Source: Paracoccus sigandri
Lineage (GTDB): Bacteria; Pseudomonadota; Alphaproteobacteria; Rhodobacterales; Rhodobacteraceae
Assembly (NCBI RefSeq): GCF_003709565.1
Contig: NZ_QNRC01000010.1
Coordinates: forward strand, 1 to 64,000
Reading direction: 5' to 3'
Length of the DNA stretch: 64,000 nt
Below, piece by piece: positions 43,214-51,166 of this stretch (position 1 is the first letter of the stretch; each line of letters begins with the position of its first letter). The notes under the pieces were generated by a model. That model made no database searches, had not been told where the DNA came from, and saw only the letters and a program-made list of their open reading frames with translations. Both the position numbers and the translations under genes were made by a program.

Positions 43214-43801
43214 ATGCTGGACAATCTGCTGAAACGCCGCTCTCAATATGCCTTGGGGGACAGCCTGCCGATCCCGAAGGAAGAGGCCGACCGCCTCATC
43301 CGCGAGGCGATCCGCCAGGCGCCATCCTCGTTCAACTCGCAAAGTTCGCGGGCGCTGATCCTGTTCGGTCAGGAAAGCCGGAGGTTCTGGCGCTTCGTCG
43401 AGGAAGCCCTGCGCGCCCTCGTCCCCGAGCCGGATTTCCCCCGGACGCAGAAACGCCTCGGCGGCTTTGCGGCGGGCGCGGGCACGGTGCTGTTCTTCGA
43501 GGATCAGTCCGTGGTCGAGGAGCTTCAGAAGAAATTCCCGCTCTATGCCGAGAACTTCCCGATCTGGTCCGAACATTCGACCGCCATGGCCCAGCTTGCC
43601 GTCTGGACCACGCTTGCCGATGCCGGGGTCGGCGCCAGCCTCCAGCACTATAACCCGCTGGTCGATGACAAGGTCGCGGCGGCGTGGGACCTGCCCGCTT
43701 CGTGGAAGTTGCGGGCGCAGCTGCCCTTCGGCTCGAACGAGGCCGAACCGACGGAAAAGAATTTCATCGACGACGACGGCCGTTTCCTGACCTTCGGCTG
43801 A
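43214..43801 (+). CDS. Nitroreductase-family protein (Frm2/Hbn1-like)
   Basis: The 195-residue protein is a single-domain nitroreductase with FMN-binding features: LLKRRSQYALGD at the N-terminus, APSSFNSQSSRALILFG and DAGVGASLQHYNPL. The short Hbn1-like group is usually a dimeric FMN enzyme using NAD(P)H. It follows the GST-SAT gene by 23 bp and is probably the last gene of that operon, as a hairpin follows. A role in reducing FMN for the neighbouring monooxygenases, or an oxidised sulfur or nitro compound, is possible. Confidence 0.83.
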   Translation: MLDNLLKRRSQYALGDSLPIPKEEADRLIREAIRQAPSSFNSQSSRALILFGQESRRFWRFVEEALRALVPEPDFPRTQKRLGGFAAGAGTVLFFEDQSVVEELQKKFPLYAENFPIWSEHSTAMAQLAVWTTLADAGVGASLQHYNPLVDDKVAAAWDLPASWKLRAQLPFGSNEAEPTEKNFIDDDGRFLTFG

Positions 43802-43829
43802 AACCGCCGTCATCCCCTGGACGGGGGAC

Positions 43830-43863
43830 CGGGCCGGGCCGCGCATCGCCGCTGCCCGGCCCG
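43830..43863. terminator. Hairpin after the nitroreductase gene
   Basis: CGGGCCGGGC and GCCCGGCCCG form a perfect 10-bp stem with a 14-base loop, 28 bp after the stop codon. It separates this operon from the monooxygenase operon, which has its own operator. Confidence 0.65.
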
Positions 43864-44009
43864 ATTCGTTCATGGGTTGAACCTTCCATCGACATGCGCG
43901 CGCCCAACGCCTCGCCCTTTCCGGCCGGCATTCTGCAAAGCCCGGCATCGGGGAAAGGAAATTGTCGTTTCGCCCCGAAGAAGGCTAAAGCCCATCCATT
44001 TACGAAAAG

Positions 44010-44028
44010 CACGACAAATCATATCGTG
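44010..44028. promoter_or_regulatory. 19-bp operator, site 4 of 8 (monooxygenase-deacylase-ABC operon)
   Basis: CACGAC-N7-ATCGTG has 5-bp perfect outer arms (CACGA/TCGTG). It lies in an AT-rich patch 26 bp before the start codon of the luciferase-like monooxygenase and should control at least eight kilobases of co-directional genes. Confidence 0.68.
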
Positions 44029-44054
44029 TATATTATGCCGAAACGGAGTGGCAG

Positions 44055-45038
44055 ATGTCTTACCGACTGAGTTTGCTGGACAAATCGCCGATCGCCCAGG
44101 GTGGCAGCGGGGCCGATGCCCTTGCCATCACCATCGCCTCGGCGCGGCTGGCGGATCAGCTGGGCTATCACCGCTTCTGGCTGGCGGAACATCACGGCTC
44201 GCCCGGTCTGGCAAGCGCCGCGCCGGAATTGCTGATCGCGCATCTTGCGGCGCTGACCAGGCGCATCCGCATCGGCAGCGGCGGGGTGCTGCTGCAGCAT
44301 TACAGCGCCTTCAAGGTGGCCGAGCTGTTTTCGGTGCTGGCCTCGCTGGCGCCGGGCCGGATCGACCTGGGCATCGGCAAGTCGCCCGGTGGCCTGCCTC
44401 TGGCGACCCGCGCGCTGCAATCGGAACTGGCCGAGGGCAGCGCAAGGGCGATCGACCGCAAGCTGGACGAGTTGCACGAATGGCTGAAGGGCGCGCGCGA
44501 CGGGGTCGAGATCCAGCCCCGCGCCCCGCTGCCCCCTTCCGCCTTCCTGCTGGGCGGCAGCCCCGCCAGCGCGGAACAGGCGGCAAGGCTGGGCTGGAAC
44601 TTCGTCCATGCCGGCCATCAGGACGGCGACCGTTCCAATACGCTGGAAACGCTGGCGCGGTTCGAGGCGCTGGCCGGATACCGTCCGCTGCTGGCCGTCC
44701 AGGCCTTCGCCGCGCCCACCCGCAGCGAGGCCGAAGACCGCGTGGCGGGCCTGGGCTTCGTGCGGCTGTATCTGCCCGACGGCCATTCCGTGAACCTGCA
44801 ATCCGAGGAGGCGGCGCTGGACTATGCCCGCCAATACGGCGCCAGCGATTACGGCATCGAGGAAAAGACCCCGACCGTCATCGCCGGCACGGCCGAGGAC
44901 GTCCATGCCGAACTGCACGCCCTGTCGCTGGATCTGGGCGTGTCCGAATTCATCATCGACCAGCCCGTCGCCGATCCCGACGCCCGGCTGCGCTCGATCG
45001 AGCTGATCGCCCGCGACGCGCGGCAGGCCGCCGCCTGA
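44055..45038 (+). CDS. Luciferase-like flavin monooxygenase, MsnO8/CmoO type
   Basis: The 327-residue protein belongs to the LLM family: LSLLDKSPIAQGG, LGYHRFWLAEHHG and RIGSGGVLLQHYSAFKVAE are diagnostic of the MsnO8 group, which includes Bacillus YtmO/CmoO. It should use FMNH2 and O2. It heads an operon in which a second monooxygenase, a deacylase, an acetyltransferase and an amino-acid importer follow. The ATG has a modest site (GGAGTGGCAG). Confidence 0.85.
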   Translation: MSYRLSLLDKSPIAQGGSGADALAITIASARLADQLGYHRFWLAEHHGSPGLASAAPELLIAHLAALTRRIRIGSGGVLLQHYSAFKVAELFSVLASLAPGRIDLGIGKSPGGLPLATRALQSELAEGSARAIDRKLDELHEWLKGARDGVEIQPRAPLPPSAFLLGGSPASAEQAARLGWNFVHAGHQDGDRSNTLETLARFEALAGYRPLLAVQAFAAPTRSEAEDRVAGLGFVRLYLPDGHSVNLQSEEAALDYARQYGASDYGIEEKTPTVIAGTAEDVHAELHALSLDLGVSEFIIDQPVADPDARLRSIELIARDARQAAA

Positions 45039-45051
45039 AAGGAGCCCCCAG

Positions 45052-46392
45052 ATGACCGCGAAACCGATCCCCCTTGGCATCATGCTGCACGGCGCCGGCA
45101 GCCACATGAATTCGTGGAAGCATCCCTCGGGGCCTGCCGATGCCAGCGTCAACCTGGATTTCTACATCAGCCAGGCGCGAAAGGCCGAGGCCGCGGGCAT
45201 CGCCTTCGCCTTCGTGGCCGACGGGCTGTATATCAACGAGAAATCCATCCCGCATTTCCTCAATCGCTTCGAGCCGCTGACGATCCTGTCCGCTCTGGCC
45301 GTCGCGACGAAGAAGATCGGGTTGGCCGGAACCGTCTCGACCTCCTATTCCGATCCGTTCACGGTGGCCCGGCAACTGGCCTCGCTGGACCTGATCTCGG
45401 GCGGGCGCGCGGGCTGGAACGTGGTGACGACGCCGCTGGAAGGGACCGCGCTGAACTATTCGCGCGCCCATCCCGAACACGCGCTGCGCTATGAGATCGC
45501 CGACGAATATCTGGCGGTGACGCAGGGGCTGTGGGACAGCTGGGACGACGACGCGGTGATCCGCGACCGGCAGACCGGGCAGTTCTTCGACCCGGCCGGG
45601 CTGCACGCGCTGAACCACAAGGGCCGCTTCTTCCAGGTCGCGGGCCCGCTGAACGCGCCGCGCTCGCCGCAGGGCCAGCCGGTGATCTTCCAGGCGGGGT
45701 CAAGCGACGCGGGCATCGGGCTGGCGGGCAAATATGCCGATGCGGTCTTCACCCATTCCCCCTCGCTGGAGGAGACGCGCGATTTCACCAACCGGGTCAA
45801 GGACGCCGCCGTGGCGCATGGCCGGTCGCGCGACGACGTGAAGATCTTTCCCGGCATCGGGCCCATCGTCGGCGAGACCCGCAACGAGGCCGAAGAGAAG
45901 TACCGTGCCATCCAGTCGCTGCTGACCATCGAGGAGGCGCTGGCCTATCTGGGCCGCTATTTCGACCACCACGATTTCAGCCAATATGATCTGGATGCGC
46001 CCTTCCCCGACCTGGGCGAGATCGGCCGCAACAGCTTCCGCTCGACCACCGACCGCATCAAGGCCGAGGCCCGCGAGAAGGGCCTGACCCTGCGCGAGGT
46101 CGCGCTGGCCGCCGCCACGCCGCGCCCGAACTTCATCGGCACCGGGGCCGAGGTGGCCGAGAAGATCATCCGCTGGATCGACGCGGGGGCCTCGGACGGG
46201 TTCATCCTGGGCTTCCCGGTCGCCGCCGAGGGGCTGGAGGATTTCGTCCGCCTGGTCATCCCGGAACTGGAGGCGCGCGGCCGCTATGACCGCGACCTGC
46301 CGGGCCGGACGCTGCGCGACCATCTGGGGCTGCCCTTCAAGGCCAGCCGCCATGCCACGACCGAGCCGCGACCCCGCGCCGCGACAGGCTGA
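45052..46392 (+). CDS. NtaA-type FMNH2-dependent monooxygenase, CmoJ/YxeK-like
   Basis: The 446-residue protein is a second NtaA/SnaA-type monooxygenase (GIMLHGAGSHMNSWKHP, AFVADGLYINE, RQLASLDLISGGRAGWNVVTT, GPLNAPRSPQGQPVIFQAG). It shares the overall plan with the gene at 22156 but is clearly divergent. In Bacillus the relatives YxeK and CmoJ (YtnJ) oxidise N-acetyl-S-alkyl-cysteines and so break the C-S bond. The genes for deacetylation and acetylation follow directly, which supports this role here. A GGAGCC site precedes the ATG 13 bp after the previous stop. Confidence 0.87.
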   Translation: MTAKPIPLGIMLHGAGSHMNSWKHPSGPADASVNLDFYISQARKAEAAGIAFAFVADGLYINEKSIPHFLNRFEPLTILSALAVATKKIGLAGTVSTSYSDPFTVARQLASLDLISGGRAGWNVVTTPLEGTALNYSRAHPEHALRYEIADEYLAVTQGLWDSWDDDAVIRDRQTGQFFDPAGLHALNHKGRFFQVAGPLNAPRSPQGQPVIFQAGSSDAGIGLAGKYADAVFTHSPSLEETRDFTNRVKDAAVAHGRSRDDVKIFPGIGPIVGETRNEAEEKYRAIQSLLTIEEALAYLGRYFDHHDFSQYDLDAPFPDLGEIGRNSFRSTTDRIKAEAREKGLTLREVALAAATPRPNFIGTGAEVAEKIIRWIDAGASDGFILGFPVAAEGLEDFVRLVIPELEARGRYDRDLPGRTLRDHLGLPFKASRHATTEPRPRAATG

Positions 46393-46410
46393 AACGCGAA
46401 GGAGCCAGCC

Positions 46411-47610
46411 ATGACCATCGCCGCACCGATCGCGGCCCCTGCCGAGGCGGCCGCCCGGCCCGCCATTGCCGCGCGGATCCGGGATTTCGTGGCCCTGCGC
46501 CAGCAGATCCACGCCCAGCCGGAACTGTCCTTCCGCGAGATCCGCACCGCCGAACTGGTCGGCGGCCTGCTGACGGATTGGGGTTTCCGGGTCACGCGCC
46601 TGGCCGGAACCGGGCTTGTGGCCAGCCTTGAAAACGGACCCGGCCCGCGCCTCGGCATCCGCGCCGACATGGACGCGCTGCCGATCACCGAGGAAACCGG
46701 CCTGGACTTTGCCAGCCGCGTGCCGGGGGTGATGCATGCCTGCGGCCATGACGGGCATACCGCGATCCTGCTGGCGGCGGCCCGGCACCTGTCGGCCACC
46801 AGGCGGTTCCGCGGCACGCTGCGGCTGATCTTCCAGCCCGCCGAGGAGATCGGCGCCGGCGCCCGCGCGATGATCGAGGCCGGGCTGTTCCGCGACCATC
46901 CGGTCGATGCGATCTTCGGGCTGCACAACTGGCCCGGAGAGCCCGCCGGCCGCTTCGGCTTCGTCGAGGGGCCGGCCATGGCCGCCATCGACCGGGTCGA
47001 GATCCGCATCCAGGGCAAGGGCGGCCACGGGGCCGAGCCGCATCTGGCCGTCGATCCGGTGGTGGCGGCGGCGCAGGCGATCGGCGCGCTGCAAAGCATC
47101 GTGTCGCGCAATGTCGATCCGCTTGAGATGGCGGTGGTGACGGTCGGCGCGATCCATGGCGGCAGCGCGACCAACGTGATCCCCGGCCATGTCGACATGG
47201 GTCTGAGCCTGCGCAGCTACGATCCCGACCTGCGCAGCCGGCTGCGCGAGCGCGTGTCGGAACTGGTGCATCTGTCCGCCGCCGCCCATGGCGCGCAGGC
47301 GCAGGTCCGCCATGTGCCGGGCTTTCCCAGCCTGATCAACGACGCGGCCCGGACCCGCCGGATCCGCGACATCGCCATCCGCACCTTCGGCTCCGATGCG
47401 GTGATCCCCGGCTTCCGCCCCCGCACCGCGTCCGAGGATTTCGCCTATTACCTGCATCACCGTCCGGGCAGCTTCGTCTTCGTCGGCAATGGCGACAGCG
47501 CGCCGCTGCACAGCCCGGAATACCGTTTCAACGACGACATCATCGCGCCCGCCGCCTCGCTCTGGGTCGCGCTGGCCGAAAGCTTTCTGACAGGAGATTC
47601 CGATGTCTGA
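46411..47610 (+). CDS. M20 family N-acyl-amino-acid deacylase (amidohydrolase), YxeP/SndA-like
   Basis: The 399-residue protein is an M20D metallo-amidohydrolase. Metal ligands lie in MHACGHDGHTA, QPAEE and PRTASEDFAYY, and the dimerisation domain is present around residues 185-290. Such enzymes remove acetyl or other acyl groups from amino acids. YxeP and SndA/B of Bacillus deacetylate N-acetylcysteine derivatives. Placement between the NtaA-type monooxygenase and a GNAT acetyltransferase suggests the same step: release of free cysteine after C-S cleavage. Indole-acetyl-amino-acid hydrolases are alternatives. Confidence 0.87.
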   Translation: MTIAAPIAAPAEAAARPAIAARIRDFVALRQQIHAQPELSFREIRTAELVGGLLTDWGFRVTRLAGTGLVASLENGPGPRLGIRADMDALPITEETGLDFASRVPGVMHACGHDGHTAILLAAARHLSATRRFRGTLRLIFQPAEEIGAGARAMIEAGLFRDHPVDAIFGLHNWPGEPAGRFGFVEGPAMAAIDRVEIRIQGKGGHGAEPHLAVDPVVAAAQAIGALQSIVSRNVDPLEMAVVTVGAIHGGSATNVIPGHVDMGLSLRSYDPDLRSRLRERVSELVHLSAAAHGAQAQVRHVPGFPSLINDAARTRRIRDIAIRTFGSDAVIPGFRPRTASEDFAYYLHHRPGSFVFVGNGDSAPLHSPEYRFNDDIIAPAASLWVALAESFLTGDSDV

Positions 47611-48214
47611 CCAGATCGTGCAGTCGAACCCGCTCGATCCGCGCGCCAGGCCGCTGGTCGAGGACCTGATCCGCGAATATGACAGCCGCTATGGCACGCT
47701 GTTCAGCGAAGGCGGGGCGCGGGACGAACTGTTCCGCTATCCGCCCGAGGCCTTCGCCGCGCCGCATGGCGCCTTCGTGCTGCTGATCCGCGGCGCCGAG
47801 ACGATCGGCGGGGGCGCCTTCATGCGCTTCGACGGCGACACGGCGGAACTGAAGCGCATCTGGACGCGCCCCGACCTACGCCGCCAGGGCCTTGCCCGCC
47901 GCATCGTCGAGGTGCTGGAGGACCGCGCGGCCGAGCTGGGCTATACGCGGCTCTATCTGACCACCGGCTTCCGCCAGCCCGAGGCGCAGGGGCTTTACCT
48001 GCGGCTTGGCTATCGCCCGCTTTACGACCCACAAGTTCCGCCCGAACTTTACGGCACCCTGCCCTTCGAGAAGCACATCGGCGCGCTGGCGGGCCGGCCC
48101 GGAACCTCGCCGCTGCGCCAGCCGGCGGAATCGCCCGAGGCCGCGATCCGCGCCGTGGCCGCGCGCAAGGCCGCCTCGGCCGCGCTCCATGAACTGGCGG
48201 GACGGGTCGCATGA
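47603..48214 (+). CDS. GNAT-family N-acetyltransferase, SnaA/YxeL-like
   Basis: The 203-residue protein is a GNAT acetyltransferase with the acetyl-CoA loop RRQGLARRIVEVLE and the preceding strand LKRIWTRPDLR. It overlaps the deacylase by eight bases and the transporter by four. In the Bacillus yxe and ytm operons the equivalent enzyme N-acetylates S-substituted cysteines before oxidation. The last 45 residues form an Ala-rich helical tail outside the core domain. Confidence 0.85.
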   Translation: MSDQIVQSNPLDPRARPLVEDLIREYDSRYGTLFSEGGARDELFRYPPEAFAAPHGAFVLLIRGAETIGGGAFMRFDGDTAELKRIWTRPDLRRQGLARRIVEVLEDRAAELGYTRLYLTTGFRQPEAQGLYLRLGYRPLYDPQVPPELYGTLPFEKHIGALAGRPGTSPLRQPAESPEAAIRAVAARKAASAALHELAGRVA

Positions 48215-50013
48215 GCATCACCGATCTGGGCCACGCCCACGCCGCCCCCAAGGCCAAGCTGGGGCAGGATTTCTCGCGCTTCCGGGTGGTGCCGCAACGC
48301 CACCGCGCGCGCACGCTGGGAACCGTCGCCGCCGCGATCATCCTGCTGGCGGTGCTGAACTCTGTCCTCGGCAATCCGCGCTGGGGCTGGCCGGTCTTCG
48401 CCGAATGGTTCCTGTCCGAGCCGGTGCTGGTCGGGCTAGGACGCACCCTGCTGCTGACCGCGCTGGGGGCGCTGTTCGGCTTTGCGCTGGGGACGGTGCT
48501 GGCGCTGGCGCGGGTGTCGTCCTCGCCGCTGCTGGTCGCGGTGGCCTGGGGCTTCATCTGGTTCTTCCGCTCGATCCCGCTGATCGTGCTGCTGTTGCTG
48601 CTGAACAACCTCGGCTATCTGTATGAAACCGTCGCGCTGGGGGTGCCCTTCACCGACATCACCTTCGCAAGCTGGTCCACCACGCAGCTGATGACGCCCT
48701 TCCTGGCGGCGGTTCTGGGGCTGACGCTGAACCTGGGCGCCTTCTCGGCCGAGGTGATCCGCGGCGGCATCCTGTCGGTCGACCAGGGCCAGCACGAGGC
48801 CGCCGCCGCCCTGGGCCTGCCGCAGCGCCATCAGGCGCGGCGGATCGTGCTGCCGCAGGCGATGCGGTCCATCGTGCCGACCGCGTTCAACGAGATCATC
48901 GGCTTGGCCAAGGGCACCTCGATGGTCTATGTGCTGGCGCTGCCGGAGCTGTTCTATACCGTCCAGATCATCTATCGCCGCAACCTGGAGGTCATTCCGC
49001 TGCTGATGGTCGCGACCGTCTGGTACCTGATCATCCTGTCGGTCCTGTCGGTCATCCAGTACCATATCGAGCGCCACTATGCCCGCGGCGCCCTGCGCAC
49101 CCTGCCGCCCAACGCCTTCCGCCTGTTCTTCGCCCGGCTGGGCCTTGTCAGCCTGCATCCGCCCGCGCCGTCCGACCCGCCCGCCCTGCCCCAGCCGGTC
49201 CTGCGCAGCGGCCAGGCGGCGGGCCGCGCCGACTGGACCTCCAGCCTGCCGCAGGGCGGCACGGTCGAGATCCGCGGCGTCACCAAGTCCTTCGGCAGCC
49301 TGACGGTTCTGGACGACGTGACCCTGACCATGCCGGCGGGCAGCGTGACCGCGATCATCGGCCCCTCGGGGTCCGGCAAGTCGACGCTGCTGCGGACCAT
49401 CAACCACCTCGAACGCGTGGATCGCGGCTTCATCGCCATCGACGGCGAGCTGATCGGCTATCGCCGCCAGGGGGACACGCTTCACGAGCTGAAGGAGGCC
49501 GAGATCCTGACCCGGCGCACCGAGGTCGGGATGGTGTTCCAGAACTTCAACCTGTTTCCGCATCTGACGGTGCTGCAGAACGTCACCGAGGCGCCGATCA
49601 CCGTGCGCGGCCTGTCCCGCGACACGGCCGAACGGCAGGCGCGCGACCTGCTGGCGCGCGTCGGCCTGGCCGACAAGGCCGAGGCCTGGCCGCGCCAGCT
49701 GTCGGGCGGGCAGCAGCAGCGCGTGGCCATCGCCCGCACGCTGGCGCTGAAACCCAAGGTGCTGCTGTTCGACGAACCGACCAGCGCGCTGGATCCCGAA
49801 CTGGTGGGCGAGGTGCTGGACGTGATCAAGGAACTTGCCCGTTCCGGCATCACGCTGGCCATCGTCACCCACGAGATCGGCTTCGCCCGCGAGGTGGCCG
49901 ACAGCATCGTCTTCATGGAACAGGGCCGGGTCATCGAGACCGGCGCGCCGGGGCAGATCCTGACGGATCCGCAACATCCCCGGACCGCCGAGTTTCTGGC
50001 CAAGGTGCTGTGA
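48211..50013 (+). CDS. Amino-acid ABC transporter, permease and ATPase fused in one chain
   Basis: The 600-residue protein combines two usual subunits. Residues 35-295 form a HisM/TcyL-type permease (five or so segments, FFRSIPLIVLLLLLNNL, GAFSAEVIRGGILSVDQGQ, with the EAA loop). Residues 350-600 form a HisP/TcyN-type ATPase with GPSGSGKSTLLRTINHLE, LSGGQQQRVAIARTLAL and LLFDEPTSALDPE. Such polar amino-acid transporters import cystine and S-substituted cysteines in related operons. The binding proteins follow. Confidence 0.9.
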   Translation: MSITDLGHAHAAPKAKLGQDFSRFRVVPQRHRARTLGTVAAAIILLAVLNSVLGNPRWGWPVFAEWFLSEPVLVGLGRTLLLTALGALFGFALGTVLALARVSSSPLLVAVAWGFIWFFRSIPLIVLLLLLNNLGYLYETVALGVPFTDITFASWSTTQLMTPFLAAVLGLTLNLGAFSAEVIRGGILSVDQGQHEAAAALGLPQRHQARRIVLPQAMRSIVPTAFNEIIGLAKGTSMVYVLALPELFYTVQIIYRRNLEVIPLLMVATVWYLIILSVLSVIQYHIERHYARGALRTLPPNAFRLFFARLGLVSLHPPAPSDPPALPQPVLRSGQAAGRADWTSSLPQGGTVEIRGVTKSFGSLTVLDDVTLTMPAGSVTAIIGPSGSGKSTLLRTINHLERVDRGFIAIDGELIGYRRQGDTLHELKEAEILTRRTEVGMVFQNFNLFPHLTVLQNVTEAPITVRGLSRDTAERQARDLLARVGLADKAEAWPRQLSGGQQQRVAIARTLALKPKVLLFDEPTSALDPELVGEVLDVIKELARSGITLAIVTHEIGFAREVADSIVFMEQGRVIETGAPGQILTDPQHPRTAEFLAKVL

Positions 50014-50094
50014 CGCCGGGGCGCGCGCGTCGCTCCTCCTTCATCGGAAACGGGGTGTCCTCCCTGCCCCTTTTCCCGCGCGCGCGCCCCGGCG
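50014..50094. repeat. Long inverted repeat between transporter and binding-protein genes
   Basis: CGCCGGGGCGCGCGCG starts immediately after the stop codon and its exact reverse complement ends 81 bases later, leaving a 49-base loop. A 16-bp GC-only stem of this kind can slow RNA decay or cause partial termination, so that the abundant binding protein and the transporter are made at different levels. Confidence 0.65.
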
Positions 50095-50179
50095 ATGTCC
50101 CGAACCCCTCCCGGCCCTCCGGTCCCGCGCCATCGGGAACCGGGCCGGGGATGCCTTCCCAGACCAAAGGAACCGAAAC

Positions 50180-51109
50180 ATGACATATCCCGATCCCCGC
50201 AGGCTGGTGCTTGCCGGCCTGACCGCCGCCCTGCTGCCCCTTGCCGCCCACGCGGCCGAGGTCGACCTCAGCCCCGAACAGCCCGACCGCATCCGGGTCG
50301 AGCCGGTAGAGGAGGCGATCGACCTGCTGCCCCAGGATTACCAATGGGTCAATCCGGGCAAGTTCACCGTCGCCTCGGTCCCGAACCGGCTGCCATTCGC
50401 CGTCTATGCGACCGATACCAGGACCCCGGTGGGCGGCGAGCCCGATCTGGCGCAGTTGGTCGCCGACAGCCTGGGGCTGGAGCTGGAGCTGGTCCCGGTG
50501 GCCTGGGCGGACTGGCCGCTTGGCGTGACCTCGGGCAAATACGACGCCGCGATCCACAACATCACCGTGACCGAGGAACGCAAGGAGAAGTTCGACTTCT
50601 CGACCTATCGCAACGACCTGCTGGGCTTCTATGTCGCGACCGGCAGCCAGATCCAGTCCATCGAGACGCGCGAGGACATCGCCGGGCTGAACGGCGCCGT
50701 CTCCTCGGGCACCAACCAGGAAGAGATCCTGCTGCGCTGGATCGAGGAAAACCGCGCCGACGGGCTGCCGGACACGACCGTCTCCTATTTCGACGACGAG
50801 GTGGTGCAGGACCTGGCGCTGGAATCGGGGCGCATCGACTTCTATCTGGGGCCGAATGCCACCTCGGCCTTCAAGGCGGCGAAGGACGGCAAGATCCGGC
50901 TGGTCGGGGCATTGTCGGGCGGCTATCCCGAAACCGCCGAAATCGCCGTGGCCACGCGCAGGGATGCGGGCCTGGCCCCCGCGATCACCGCCGCGCTGAA
51001 CGCCCGGATCGCAAGCGGGCATTACGGCGAGGTGCTGGCGAAATGGGGCCTGACCGCCGAGGCGATCACCGAATCCCGCACCAATCCGCCCGGCCTGCCG
51101 AAGAAGTGA
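50180..51109 (+). CDS. Polar amino-acid ABC transporter substrate-binding protein (copy 1)
   Basis: The 309-residue protein has a signal peptide ending near AAHA (about residue 25) and a family 3 periplasmic-binding fold (VGGEPDLAQLVADSLGLELELVP, visible as two strands; VTEERKEKFDFSTY; SSGTNQEEIL). AAAGGA precedes the ATG. It should feed the fused transporter. It is a paralog of the next gene, with shared landmarks such as DLSPEQP near the mature N-terminus and NPPGLP at the end. A likely ligand is cystine or an S-substituted cysteine. Confidence 0.85.
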   Translation: MTYPDPRRLVLAGLTAALLPLAAHAAEVDLSPEQPDRIRVEPVEEAIDLLPQDYQWVNPGKFTVASVPNRLPFAVYATDTRTPVGGEPDLAQLVADSLGLELELVPVAWADWPLGVTSGKYDAAIHNITVTEERKEKFDFSTYRNDLLGFYVATGSQIQSIETREDIAGLNGAVSSGTNQEEILLRWIEENRADGLPDTTVSYFDDEVVQDLALESGRIDFYLGPNATSAFKAAKDGKIRLVGALSGGYPETAEIAVATRRDAGLAPAITAALNARIASGHYGEVLAKWGLTAEAITESRTNPPGLPKK

Positions 51110-51166
51110 CGCCATGACCCGCGTCCCGGCCCGGCGGGCCGGGGACCAGCCCAAGGACATCATCCC

